From Erysipelotrichaceae bacterium 66202529 (GTDB lineage Bacteria > Bacillota_I > Bacilli_A > Erysipelotrichales > Erysipelotrichaceae): a stretch of 64,000 bases of DNA. The stretch is from positions 124,001 to 188,000 of the forward strand of contig CP046174.1 in assembly GCA_017161075.1 (NCBI GenBank), written 5' to 3'. Positions 42,608 through 53,560 of the stretch are shown one piece after another (position 1 is the first letter of the stretch; the number at the start of each line of letters is the position of its first letter). The notes under the pieces were generated by a model. It was not told where the DNA came from and did not search any database. It worked only from the letters and a program-made list of their open reading frames with translations. The translations under genes were made by a program, and so were the position numbers.

Positions 42608-44491
42608 TTATTTGGTATAGGTAAGCAGTAGATGCTTAAATTCGGTAAAGGTTGTACAGTGACTTATTTGTTCAAGTATGGATTCCTGTGAAAATAAAAG
42701 TATAAGCGCTTCGTACAGCTTGCGAAACAGATGTGAATCCCGTTCATGGATGGCAATCAGTAGGACAACGTGTACAAATTGTTTATCCCATTCAATACCC
42801 TGTCTGGATAACGCGAGTGCAATTCCTGTCTTTTTTGCATCCATTTTCATGGAATGAGGAACAGCGATTTTGCCAAATGCAGTAGAAGCAGCTTCCTCGC
42901 GTTTCATAACATCCTCATAAAATAAAGGTGAAGTGTAGCCCTGTTCATACAGCTTATTATGCAGACTGCGAATTACATTTTCTTTCCTCATGTGGTCATC
43001 TGTATGCAGTAGAAATAGTGATTCATTAAAAAAAACAGAAAAATTATCAGAAAGAATATGCAGCTTTTTTTGATCCGTAACATCCTGTATTTTTTCAAAA
43101 ATCTGTTTCAAATCCAGCGCCTTTTTTAAAGGTGGAATCATTATGATATGTTTATATTTTTTTTGCACAGGTATGGTGGTAAACAATAAATCTATCGGAA
43201 TATCAGGTATTTGTGATTCATAGGAGCAGGAGGCCTGTATACAAATTTCCGTATCAAAATGAATAAGCAGATAATTACACAGCTCCTGCCTGCTGTTTTG
43301 ATAGTCTGGACACAGCAGTATACATTTCAGCTTTCCGCTTTCACTGCTCTGCCGCTCAATATCCGCTCCGATATGCATTGCTAAATAAGCAGTTTCATCC
43401 GAAGTGATATGCAGATTGCAGGAAGCTTCCAGATAATTAGCCACATAAATGGCACAGTCAAAGAGCATGGGACAGGATGATTGTATGCTTTCCAGTAATG
43501 GGTTTCTAAGTGTTGTGTTTTTTTCGCAACGGGCAAACAGATTTTTAAAATGCAGGGCAAGAGGATACAGCAGTGTATCCTTATCCAGTGTTAAACCATA
43601 TTGCCTGTTTATGGAGGTGATGACGGTCTGTGTGATTTCATAGATATTCTGACCAACAATATCAATCAGGTCCTGTCGGTTTTCTGCATGACATAGATTG
43701 ATACTGGTGCTAATCAAATTATGTATATCACAGCGCTCTCCAGCAAGCAGGGTCACATGAAAGCTTTTTTCAAGATTTTCTATGACTGATAATGAAATAT
43801 TTGAAAATATTGGCTGCTGTTCTTCCGTATGCAGAATTGTATTTCCACAAAGCAGACGGTCAAGCAGTATGGCAAGATGCAGGGTCAGGTTTGTATAGCC
43901 AAAATCGTTTATATAACAGCTGTGCTTTTTGAAATTTTCATGTAGGATATCATGAATCCTCTGAATATTCAGATTTGGAAATATTTCCTTTAAAACCTGT
44001 AAGTCCACAAAGCGCTCACTGGATTCCTGATATATGATATCTGTCAGAAATTTTCTTTTATTTCGTTCTTCACCATCAGCATATACCCTATCATTACGGC
44101 ATCGAAAAGTGATACCGGTATGCTGATATTCTTTATTCATACGATTTAACAATCCTTTAATCGAGGAATAGCTGAGAAACAGCTCATCACAGAGATCATA
44201 GAGGTCTATTGTCTCTACATGACCGATGAAAAACTGCCGTATGATGTAGGAGCTTCGTTCCTGATACGTCTGAGGAATATCACTGTTTTCGCCCTGTACA
44301 GCTATATCTGCATGGATTTGGTATCCCTTGTTACTGGAAGCAATCAGTCCGGGTAATTCTTCCTGTATGGCAGCTATATAGTTTTTCACAGAACGCGGAG
44401 TAACCTGAAGCAGCTTAGCAAGCCTGGTAGAAGAAATCGGCTGTTTCTGCTGTCTGAGTATTTGAACAAGCTCTTCATGTTTCTTTTTCAT
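42608..44491 (-). CDS. PRD-containing PTS-regulated transcriptional regulator of the cellobiose operon
   Basis: 627 residues: N-terminal HTH (SSTRLAKLLQVTPRSVKNYIAAIQ), second winged helix, two PRDs with conserved histidines, an EIIB-like segment and a C-terminal EIIA with His546 in KIAVPHS. It is divergent from a lactose/cellobiose-type PTS operon and is of the LicR/BglG-activator type. ATG 44491 has GAGGGA upstream. A pair of TTTTTCACT direct repeats before the divergent promoter may be its binding site. Confidence 0.87.
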   Translation of the reverse strand: MKKKHEELVQILRQQKQPISSTRLAKLLQVTPRSVKNYIAAIQEELPGLIASSNKGYQIHADIAVQGENSDIPQTYQERSSYIIRQFFIGHVETIDLYDLCDELFLSYSSIKGLLNRMNKEYQHTGITFRCRNDRVYADGEERNKRKFLTDIIYQESSERFVDLQVLKEIFPNLNIQRIHDILHENFKKHSCYINDFGYTNLTLHLAILLDRLLCGNTILHTEEQQPIFSNISLSVIENLEKSFHVTLLAGERCDIHNLISTSINLCHAENRQDLIDIVGQNIYEITQTVITSINRQYGLTLDKDTLLYPLALHFKNLFARCEKNTTLRNPLLESIQSSCPMLFDCAIYVANYLEASCNLHITSDETAYLAMHIGADIERQSSESGKLKCILLCPDYQNSRQELCNYLLIHFDTEICIQASCSYESQIPDIPIDLLFTTIPVQKKYKHIIMIPPLKKALDLKQIFEKIQDVTDQKKLHILSDNFSVFFNESLFLLHTDDHMRKENVIRSLHNKLYEQGYTSPLFYEDVMKREEAASTAFGKIAVPHSMKMDAKKTGIALALSRQGIEWDKQFVHVVLLIAIHERDSHLFRKLYEALILLFSQESILEQISHCTTFTEFKHLLLTYTK

Positions 44492-44551
44492 AGCACTATC
44501 CCTCTCTTCTCTCTTATTATAATGCAATATGTAATCAATTCAAAATGAATC

Positions 44552-44589
44552 TTTTTCACTGCAGGGAGGAAAATATTAAATTTTTCACT
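44552..44589. promoter_or_regulatory. TTTTTCACT direct repeat upstream of the cellobiose-type operon
   Basis: TTTTTCACT at 44552-44560 and again at 44581-44589, 29 bp apart (about three helical turns). It ends 21 bp before the -35 of the operon promoter, fitting activator sites on one face of the helix. Confidence 0.45.
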
Positions 44590-44610
44590 CCTGTGATGAA
44601 AGATTACAGG

Positions 44611-44639
44611 TTGAGGAAATCATATATACCGGAGATAAT
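44611..44639 (+). promoter_or_regulatory. promoter of the cellobiose-type PTS operon
   Basis: TTGAGG, 17-nt spacer, GATAAT. The non-consensus hexamers fit activation by the divergent PRD protein. Confidence 0.6.
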
Positions 44640-44681
44640 ATAGGCGTGGAACAGTTCCAGTACCATTAGGAGGTAGAAAAC

Positions 44682-45002
44682 ATGGAAAAGCTAACTATAT
44701 TATTATGCTGCGGAGCAGGGATGTCCAGCGGCTTCCTTGCACAGCAGATGCGTGGAGCAGCAAAAAAACAGGGGATTATAGCAAAGGTGGAAGCCAAAAG
44801 CCAGAACAATATTGCAGATGATCTTCCAAAGACAGATATATTGTTGATAGGCCCACATCTGTCCTATGCGTTTGATGATTTAAAGGCGATGTGTGATCCG
44901 TACGAGATTCCGGTTCTTATCATTCCAAAAGATATGTATGCAGGTTTAGACGGTAAGGGATTGCTTGCCTTATGTATGGAAACATTAAAGGGAAAGGAAT
45001 AG
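44682..45002 (+). CDS. PTS lactose/cellobiose-family EIIB
   Basis: 106 residues with phosphocysteine Cys10 in LLCCGAGMSSGFLAQQM. AGGAGGTAG precedes the ATG. It is the first gene of a four-gene operon (IIB, IIC, IIA, GH1). The beta-glucoside specificity follows from the family and from the GH1 enzyme. Confidence 0.92.
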   Translation: MEKLTILLCCGAGMSSGFLAQQMRGAAKKQGIIAKVEAKSQNNIADDLPKTDILLIGPHLSYAFDDLKAMCDPYEIPVLIIPKDMYAGLDGKGLLALCMETLKGKE

Positions 45003-45006
45003 AAAC

Positions 45007-46240
45007 ATGAACACATTTATTAACTGGTTGGGTTCCAGCTTCGCACCGAAGGTTGCGAAGGCTATGGACAAGAAAATCATTCGTACACTCTCCGGAGCAT
45101 TGATGGCCAATGTGCCGATTCTGCTGCTGGGTAGTATTATATCCATATACAACCTTCTAGCAGGCTATATCTCATTTCTGCCTGATCTTTCACCGGTTTA
45201 CAATTTCAGCTTTGGCATCATGTCTTTGACGCTTGTATTTCTTGTCGGTTATCATGGAGCCAAGGAATACGGGTTTAAAGAATATGGTGTTTCAACCGGG
45301 TTAATAGCCCTGATGATGTTTTTTATGGTTATAAAGCCAACTATCGTTGATTTTCAGTTTCAGGTCGCTTTTGGAAGGTTTGGGGGCTCTGGTATGATAT
45401 CTGCATTCTTTTCCGGTATTGTAACCATTGTTATCAGCAACCTGTATTTCAAGCTGCATCTGTTCGAAGATTCTGTATCTCTTCCGGATTTTCTCATTCG
45501 CTGGCTGAATCAGGTAATTCCTGGAATCGTTGTACTAGTGTTGACAACAATTCTTATTTATTGGTGTAATATTGATTTATTTGCACTTATTACCGATCTT
45601 TTCTCACCATTGATTAGTATTGGACAGACATATCCAGGGTTTATGCTTTGTATTTTTATACCTGTATTCTTCTATTCCTTCGGAATTAACAGCTGGTTTA
45701 TGAATCCAATCACCAGTCCGATTGGACTTGCAGGTATCACCGCAAATGCCGCAGCCTTTGAACAGGGACTGCAGCCGACAAATATTTATACATCCAATGT
45801 GACTTTCTCCGTTATATTCATAGGTGGAATGGGAATGACACTGGCATTAAATATCATGATGCTTCGCTCACGTAGTAAGAGGATCAAAAAATTTGGTCAG
45901 ATTGCTATGATTCCTTCGCTGTTTAATATCAATGAACCCCTGGTTTATGGCGCACCGATTGCATTAAATCCAATTCTAATGATTCCTATGTGGATCAATG
46001 CCCTCGTGTTGCCAACAATTGCATGGTTTGCTTTTTCCAGCGGACTTGTTACAATTCCACATGCAGTTATGAATGTTAATCAGCTTCCTATGCCAATATG
46101 TTCATTCCTGGCAACTCATGGAGATTTCCGTGCAGTTATTCTGGTTGTCGGTATGTTCCTGCTGTCATGGCTAATCTGGTGGCCGTTCTTTAAGGCACAT
46201 GAAAATAAAATGGTAAAGGAAGAAATGGAGATGGAAGCAA

Positions 46241-46248
<8 letters not shown>
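45007..46248 (+). CDS. PTS lactose/cellobiose-family EIIC
   Basis: 413-residue multi-pass channel of the CelB/ChbC type: GALMANVPILLLGSI near the start, IGLAGITANAAAFEQG, and the FNINEPLVYGAPIALNPILMIPM signature that binds the sugar. It lies 4 bp behind IIB, and its last codons overlap the IIA start. It takes up a beta-diglucoside or aryl/thio-beta-glucoside with concomitant phosphorylation. Confidence 0.92.
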
Positions 46249-48012
<1,764 letters not shown>

Positions 48013-48169
48013 GGAGTGTGCATTTTATGAGACAATTGTGTGTGCAATCTGAGCATACAAAAAATAGATATGAATAAAATGCAGAAATTAAAATGTATAT
48101 CGTAAAAGGAATGAGAGATACATATCGTTTCTTACTCAATAATGGATAATTAAGATATCAGTAATAAAG

Positions 48170-48222
48170 AAAAGAAGAATGAAATCTTTCAAGCAAAGGA
48201 AAGTCACTTCTTCTTTTTTGTT
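48170..48222 (+). terminator. terminator of the cellobiose-type operon
   Basis: AAAGAAGAATGA (48171-48182) pairs with TCACTTCTTCTTT (48204-48216) with one bulge, followed by T-rich sequence. Confidence 0.6.
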
Positions 48223-48279
48223 CTTTTACTTCTTCCATAAAGTGTGGAAAAGCTATATGTTCTTTATATTTGTTGCTGT

Positions 48280-48518
48280 TTCAGTATAGGTTCCTTGATA
48301 AAGCGAACAACCTCATACGATTTACGGCTGCCGAATATATCTGGTGGTAGAAGCTAATTTATCCGCATATTGATCTTCCCTTAACGGCGATTGATGAGTT
48401 CCGCAGTGAACAGGATGAAAATCCGTTGTTTAAAGCATTGGCAGACATATGGAAAAAAGAATTATAATGTTTGTGTGAAGAAGCAAAAAAGTATTTGCTG
48501 GATGATTATCAGGTTTAA
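48280..48518 (+). pseudogene. gene remnant, unknown family
   Basis: One frame reads FQYRFLDKANNLIRFTAAEYI, a TAG stop (48348-48350), LIYPHIDLPLTAIDEF and on to ADIWKKEL, a TAA stop (48465-48467), then CEEAKKYLLDDYQV and a stop. The sequence between stops has protein-like composition and codon use, but no start or ribosome site is present. It looks like the eroded 3' end of a gene. The wider 48013-48929 gap also has hairpins at 48535-48571 (AACCTCATCA/TGATGAGGTT) and 48635-48654 (GGTATCT/AGATACC), and nothing else supported. Confidence 0.35.
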
Positions 48519-48534
48519 AAAAGGAAATCGTTAA

Positions 48535-48571
48535 AACCTCATCACGGTGGATATTATTTCATGATGAGGTT
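48535..48571. other. 10-bp perfect hairpin in the 48-kb gene-free stretch
   Basis: AACCTCATCA pairs with TGATGAGGTT around a 17-nt loop. There is no clear T-run on the plus strand and only a short one on minus, so it is an uncertain terminator or remnant end. Confidence 0.45.
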
Positions 48572-48929
48572 CGTATATATGAAGGAAACCAAATGTAAAT
48601 AATGATAATGCTGTTTTTCGTAAGCAAAGAGGAAGGTATCTTCTGACAGATACCGTCATTTTCATGACACCCTATAGTTGCTTTCACCTATTTTTATATA
48701 TAGATGAGACTTTGCTTAGCAGGGCATTTATAATATGAAATAGCGGCATATAGTTATCTAATTGTTTCACTTCCTTTATTCATGCTATATATAACTTGCG
48801 TATTATCTTACGTTTTACCTTGCTTATCCAACGGCTGATATAATGAATAAAATGTCATCATATATATGAAATAAACAAAACTTAATATATTTCCTATATG
48901 AGTGCAATTTTATATACAGTTATATTTTA

Positions 48930-50399
48930 TCAGCAGCAGTTTTTCACATGCCTGCGTGAATGCAATATCATACATATGGATAGTACAATAACCGTAACTA
49001 TCCAAAACAGAATAATAACATTTTTCCAAGCAAAGGGTGTACCGAAAAAACTGAAATACGGAAGTATCTCTCCTGTATCCGTATGCAGAGGAATTCTGAA
49101 AAACTGTGTGAAATGAATCATTTGTGAAGGGAAAAACTGATCAATTACCAGTCCAGGAAATAATTGATTAAAGAAACCGGTAAAGCCTGTAATCAGTGTA
49201 ATCAGCAACAATGGGATAACCGTTGCAAACCGGTTTTTGGTAGCATAGGAAGCAAACAATGTTATGCATGCTGTTGCGACTGTCGCTGTAATGATCAGCA
49301 GCATTGCATTGATTATCAACGTCTTATACGTAAAAACATACTCGATAACATTGTTCAGCGCTGCCATTGACTGCGAGTAATAGGTTAACTGCAGACTTCT
49401 TAACGGCAGAAATATACAAGCCATTATAAAAACAAGAAGGAACTGTATCAGTACAATGCCAAGTGCAAGCAGGATTCCGGCACTGATCTTTGCAGTTGTT
49501 ATTCTCTTGTTTCCAGCCGCTGTGGGAATCATAATCTGATATGTCTGATAATGCTTCTCCATAGCAAAAGTATTTGCCAGTACAATTACAAGAATCAGCA
49601 GGGAGGCAAATTCCAGATCATACAGTGCTTGGACAAATAAAGTATTTGGAATATTACTGTCGATATTATATGCTGCTGTTTTGTAGTTATGAATAAAAGT
49701 ATTCATCGTAGGCTCATAGCTGCCTTCTATTACATCATCCTTTGCGATAATGAAGGAAAGCTCTTTATCACTCAACTGATCAGCATGCAGCCAATCCTTC
49801 ATTTCCTGAAAGCGATAATTCCTATAAGTACTGGCAGCTCCCTTATCCTCTTCCTCCTCATAATATCCATAGATACTGCTATATAAATGACGAACATCAG
49901 CGTATTTTGTATAATCCTGCAAATGAACGCGTATCTTATCGCTTCCTTCAATTTCCTCATACGAATAACCGCCGCTGATAGTTATATAGGTATCGAATAA
50001 TTCGCGAACTTCTTTGTCAGTATATTTCCCGTTCCGTGCATTTTTTAGCAAAATTTTATAATTATCACCGTACATTTTTTTCATTTTCGCTTCATCCAGC
50101 TGATCCCCGGGGAATTTATCTATGATAGCAGTAAAATCTTTATCCATTCGTTTGATGGTATCCTCACATAAAATTCCGGCATAGGAATGCTGAATCTGAT
50201 CAGCCAGCTGCCAATAGGAAAGCCCTGTTCTTTCCATTCCCTGTACATCTCTCATGCCAATATCAGGACGATAATCCGGATTATGATGATACACCTGGAA
50301 CGTCCTATAGCCGTTAAACAATACCAAAATGAGTAATAGTATAATGTTTATTTTACTTTTGAATATTTTTTTGAACTCTGTTCGTATCAGTCTTATCAT
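48930..50399 (-). CDS. ABC-2 type transporter permease
   Basis: 489 residues. One N-terminal span (about 16-30) is followed by an extracellular domain of roughly 220 residues and about five C-terminal spans, the layout of ABC-2 exporters with a large outer loop. The N-terminus MIRLIRTEFKKIFKSK is typical. It overlaps the ATPase gene by 4 bp. The substrate is unknown; ECF-sigma linkage suggests response to envelope stress or an antimicrobial. Confidence 0.82.
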   Translation of the reverse strand: MIRLIRTEFKKIFKSKINIILLLILVLFNGYRTFQVYHHNPDYRPDIGMRDVQGMERTGLSYWQLADQIQHSYAGILCEDTIKRMDKDFTAIIDKFPGDQLDEAKMKKMYGDNYKILLKNARNGKYTDKEVRELFDTYITISGGYSYEEIEGSDKIRVHLQDYTKYADVRHLYSSIYGYYEEEEDKGAASTYRNYRFQEMKDWLHADQLSDKELSFIIAKDDVIEGSYEPTMNTFIHNYKTAAYNIDSNIPNTLFVQALYDLEFASLLILVIVLANTFAMEKHYQTYQIMIPTAAGNKRITTAKISAGILLALGIVLIQFLLVFIMACIFLPLRSLQLTYYSQSMAALNNVIEYVFTYKTLIINAMLLIITATVATACITLFASYATKNRFATVIPLLLITLITGFTGFFNQLFPGLVIDQFFPSQMIHFTQFFRIPLHTDTGEILPYFSFFGTPFAWKNVIILFWIVTVIVLSICMILHSRRHVKNCC

Positions 50400-51268
50400 A
50401 CAGCATCACCCTCCTGAAAATAGTATAAATACAGATCATCCAGATCAGGGGACAGGTTTATTGCCTTTGGATGCGGACTCGTATCTGCGACAATCCGCAA
50501 TTCAATACAATCTCCAATATTGTGACTCTTTACAATGATAAATGAATTTATCAAAGCCAATGCCTCTTTTTTAGGAAGAGAAACCTGCCAAACCTTATTA
50601 AGCATGGTTTGCAACAGCTCCTGAGGTGTATCATGCAGGAGAATTTTTCCTTCCTTCATCACGATAATATCATCGGCTATCGTTTCTATATCACTTACGA
50701 TATGCGTAGACAGCAGTACAATACAATCCTGTGAAAGTGATGCGATAAGGTTTCGAAAAATAATGCGCTCCTTAGGGTCTAAGCCTGCAGTTGGCTCATC
50801 CAGAATTAGGATTTTCGGCTTGTTTAATAACGCCTGCGCAATCCCCACTCTTCTCAGCATACCACCGGATAGGTGCTTCATTTTGGTTTTTCGCTTATCC
50901 TCAAGATTCAGCGTATGCAGCAGCTCATCAATCCTTTTTCTGCCGTATTCCCTAGACTGATTTTTCAGGATGCTCATATATTCCAGAAATTCGTACACGG
51001 TATAATGTGGATAAAAACCAAAATGCTGCGGCATATAACCGATCTTTGACGCATAGACATCATACTGTTGCATCGCATCGATTTCATTATAGCTGATGCT
51101 TCCTTCATCTTTAGGAAGCAGTCCGCACAGGATTCTCATCAGTGTGGTTTTTCCGCTTCCATTTGCACCGAGCAGGCCATGTACGCCTTTTTCAAGCGTC
51201 AGATTAACATCATGCAGAACCTGATGCTTCTTAAAAGATTTATTGATATGTTCTATAAGCAGCTCCAT
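50396..51268 (-). CDS. ABC transporter ATP-binding protein
   Basis: 290-residue ATPase with Walker A GANGSGKTT (about 34-42), signature LSGGMLRRVGIAQAL, Walker B ILILDEPTAGLDP and the switch His in LSTHIVSD. ATG 51268 follows AAAGGAGAC and lies 16 bp inside the upstream gene. It works with the permease encoded next, in an exporter expressed with an ECF sigma factor. Confidence 0.93.
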   Translation of the reverse strand: MELLIEHINKSFKKHQVLHDVNLTLEKGVHGLLGANGSGKTTLMRILCGLLPKDEGSISYNEIDAMQQYDVYASKIGYMPQHFGFYPHYTVYEFLEYMSILKNQSREYGRKRIDELLHTLNLEDKRKTKMKHLSGGMLRRVGIAQALLNKPKILILDEPTAGLDPKERIIFRNLIASLSQDCIVLLSTHIVSDIETIADDIIVMKEGKILLHDTPQELLQTMLNKVWQVSLPKKEALALINSFIIVKSHNIGDCIELRIVADTSPHPKAINLSPDLDDLYLYYFQEGDAV

Positions 51269-51969
51269 TTTTGCTGTCTCCTTTCTGTGTCTGTCAGCTC
51301 CATGTTTAACCGCCACATATTGATAAGATAGATTCCGGATACAAGCAGTATGGATAGCAATACGATGGAACTGGTTATCATGGCGCGTAGAAATTGTAAA
51401 TATAGTAAAAGATATACTCCGTAAAAAAGTGCGTACAGAACAACTGCAGACACATAGCCTTTGATTTTATGCAGCAGGCGGGTGAAGATGATCTGCATAA
51501 TATAAAGAGGAATAATACTTGTGACAATGAATTCCGCAGCTGGTATGGAGGTATTCCATATGAAAACCGGCAGAAGAAGGATGGACATGCACAAAGCATT
51601 TAAAGCGATTGCAGCAGTACGGATCATAAAGGAGCGGCAGGGATTCAGGTATACTGGACTGACAATTTCATACATCTGATAATGTCTGTTTTTATAGTAT
51701 TCATAAAGAGCGGTAATCCCCAGTGTGAAGAAGTAAATGGTCGTATAGATCAGAGCATTCGCCGTATCCAGCTGTATAAGGAACAGGGAAATCATCAGTC
51801 CCAGAATGGACAGCAGCATATAGAAGCGAAAGTCCAGCCACATAAAGCGAAGAATCAACTGCATAAGTGAGGGATTGGTTTGCCGTATGTTTTGTTCCTG
51901 TTCCTTTTGACAAAGAAAAATCGTTTGTTCCAGGTGTGCTTCATCTATTGAGATATGATTTTTATTCAT
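51253..51969 (-). CDS. membrane protein encoded with ECF sigma factor (possible anti-sigma or transporter partner)
   Basis: 238 residues: a soluble N-terminal part of about 45 residues rich in charged residues, then about six hydrophobic spans. The gene sits directly after the sigma factor and overlaps its stop, the usual place for an anti-sigma factor, and the N-terminal cytoplasmic segment fits that. It lacks a recognisable zinc anti-sigma motif (HxxxCxxC), so it may instead be a second permease subunit. Confidence 0.7.
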   Translation of the reverse strand: MNKNHISIDEAHLEQTIFLCQKEQEQNIRQTNPSLMQLILRFMWLDFRFYMLLSILGLMISLFLIQLDTANALIYTTIYFFTLGITALYEYYKNRHYQMYEIVSPVYLNPCRSFMIRTAAIALNALCMSILLLPVFIWNTSIPAAEFIVTSIIPLYIMQIIFTRLLHKIKGYVSAVVLYALFYGVYLLLYLQFLRAMITSSIVLLSILLVSGIYLINMWRLNMELTDTERRQQKWSCL

Positions 51970-52507
51970 GATAATCACCTTCCTTCCATAATGTGGATAA
52001 TTTTTTTAATGCTGCGGTATGTCTTGTTTTTACTGTAGAAATTGGGATGGAGAAGCTTTCAGCAATCTCTTTAAATGTCATCTGATGGAAATATTTCAGC
52101 AGAATTACATCCTGTTGTGCATCGGATAACTCCCCTATGTACAGCATCAGTTCTTCATTTCGAATCTGATTGAGTATGGCCTCATGTACATTGCAGCTTG
52201 TTGCTATACCATCGGATTGTGTATCAATATCCGTATGCTGTTCACGATTCATTTTTCTATGGTAGTCGTGACAGAGATTGCTTGCGATGCGATACAGATA
52301 GTGCAGTGTCTTTCCCTGTGCATGGTACATAGGAAGCTGACGGATGAAGCGGACAAATACCTCCTGTGTGATATCCTTCGCAGTATCATCCCCCTGCATT
52401 TTACGATAGGTGAAGGAGTAGACCGGAGGGTAGAGATCACGGATAAATGTATTCAGTGCCTGCTGATCGCCTTTTTTTATTTTGTGAATGATCTGCTGTT
52501 CTCTCAT
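51962..52507 (-). CDS. ECF-type RNA polymerase sigma factor
   Basis: 181 residues with sigma region 2 (YPPVYSFTYRKMQGDDTAKDITQEVFVRFIRQLPMY) and region 4 (LSDAQQDVILLKYFHQMTFKEIAESFSIPISTVKTRHTAALKKL), with no regions 1 or 3. ATG 52507 follows GAGGAGG. It leads a four-gene operon (sigma, membrane protein, ABC ATPase, permease) and probably drives it. Target promoters cannot be identified in this window. Confidence 0.9.
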   Translation of the reverse strand: MREQQIIHKIKKGDQQALNTFIRDLYPPVYSFTYRKMQGDDTAKDITQEVFVRFIRQLPMYHAQGKTLHYLYRIASNLCHDYHRKMNREQHTDIDTQSDGIATSCNVHEAILNQIRNEELMLYIGELSDAQQDVILLKYFHQMTFKEIAESFSIPISTVKTRHTAALKKLSTLWKEGDYHE

Positions 52508-52595
52508 ATGCCTCCTCCTCACTTACTTAACGATTTCATTGAATAAAAGGTTTTCTTTTTTCTTCATTTTAACATATATCTTTTCAAGCATGAAA

Positions 52596-52647
52596 AAAAG
52601 ACTTGTTCACATTCCTGTCTCTCTGATAGGAATGAAATAAGTCTTTT
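52596..52647 (-). terminator. large hairpin terminator upstream of the sigma operon
   Basis: AAAAGACTT pairs with AAGTCTTTT and, inside, CATTCCT with AGGAATG; the minus strand continues TTTTTTTCAT. It would stop read-through from the small RNA and the HAD gene before the sigma gene. Confidence 0.7.
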
Positions 52648-52697
52648 CATTTTGTATTTATAATGAAATAGATTCCGACAAAACTTGTTCAAAATAT

Positions 52698-52792
52698 AAA
52701 AAAAGTGTTAGTGTTATCGATCTGGGGGAAGATATACTGACTTACCTATATGGGTGGGGGAAGAAAGAGTAAGCCAGCTGATAACACTAACA
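52698..52792 (-). ncRNA. candidate small RNA with two C-rich loop motifs
   Basis: On the minus strand a promoter (TTGATT, 17-nt spacer, TATATT) is followed after about seven bases by a 13-bp perfect stem (TGTTAGTGTTATC/GATAACACTAACA) and a T7 run. The RNA would be about 95 nt. Inside are a CTTAC/GTAAG helix and two copies of TCTTCCCCCA (minus strand; 52764-52755 and 52732-52723), complementary to G-rich Shine-Dalgarno sequences. Such unpaired C-rich loops are typical of trans-acting sRNAs in Bacillota. A leader/attenuator for the downstream sigma operon is the alternative. Confidence 0.6.
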
Positions 52793-52797
52793 TAGTT

Positions 52798-52826
52798 AAT
52801 ATAACCTATTTTAAATGTAAAATCAA
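52798..52826 (-). promoter_or_regulatory. promoter of the candidate small RNA
   Basis: Minus-strand TTGATT (52826-52821), 17-nt spacer, TATATT (52803-52798). The expected start falls at the first bases of the stem. Confidence 0.6.
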
Positions 52827-52873
52827 CTTTTTTTTAACATTTACCAAAATTTACCTATTTATATCAGAAATAT

Positions 52874-53539
52874 TTACTCTGAAAAGAAAGAGGTATCAAA
52901 ATTGCGGAAATCATGAATGACTGCAGAAACTCCTGCAAGCTTCTCATATGCTTCCTTACGTTCAGGTGTTGTAATCGCAATCAGTCTGCCGGGATGACAG
53001 CGGTATGCGAAAGCAAGCCCGGATAGTGAATCTTCAATAATCATACAATTTTCAAGCGGAACACCAATAGCCTTTGCACCGTCATGGAACATGGAAATCT
53101 TATCGACATGGGTACCATCATCATAAATAATGGCATTTGTATCAAACCAGCGGTCGAGGTGAAAGGATGAAATAAAGAAATCAATATTTTCTTTAATAGA
53201 TGCTGAACAGATGGTCATCGGTACCTGCAGCTTCTGCAGCTTGTTCAGCACATCCTCCAGTCCATCCACCAAATGAAACATAGCTGGATCATTTACGCAG
53301 CATTCCCGATATAATGCTTCCTTTGCCTTGGAAAGCCTCTCACTTTCTTCATCACTCATGTTACCAAGTAATAATTCAATAATTTTTTTGTTGGTCTGTC
53401 CATGCGTATGATCCAGCTCATAATCTGAGATGGGGCAGCCGCGGTATTTCTGGGAAAATACATTCCATGCTTCCCTATGCTTTTCGGAATCGAAAAACAT
53501 CGTCCCGTTGAAATCAAATAACAATCCTTTTTTATTCAT
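52874..53539 (-). CDS. HAD-IA family hydrolase, beta-phosphoglucomutase-like, with DFNGT motif
   Basis: 221 residues: HAD core with nucleophile Asp9 in LLFDFNGTMF, a helical cap (about 15-80), the motif II ICSAS, Lys in RK region, and motif IV IIEDSLSGLAFA. The general acid/base Asp, normally two residues after the nucleophile (DxD), is Asn11. That substitution lowers phosphatase activity in classical HADs, so it may act on an activated substrate or be regulatory. It probably shares a transcript with the adjacent glucosaminidase gene. A G-rich ribosome site precedes ATG 53539. Confidence 0.85.
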   Translation of the reverse strand: MNKKGLLFDFNGTMFFDSEKHREAWNVFSQKYRGCPISDYELDHTHGQTNKKIIELLLGNMSDEESERLSKAKEALYRECCVNDPAMFHLVDGLEDVLNKLQKLQVPMTICSASIKENIDFFISSFHLDRWFDTNAIIYDDGTHVDKISMFHDGAKAIGVPLENCMIIEDSLSGLAFAYRCHPGRLIAITTPERKEAYEKLAGVSAVIHDFRNFDTSFFSE

Positions 53540-53560
53540 AGCTGTTCTCCTTTTTCTATT

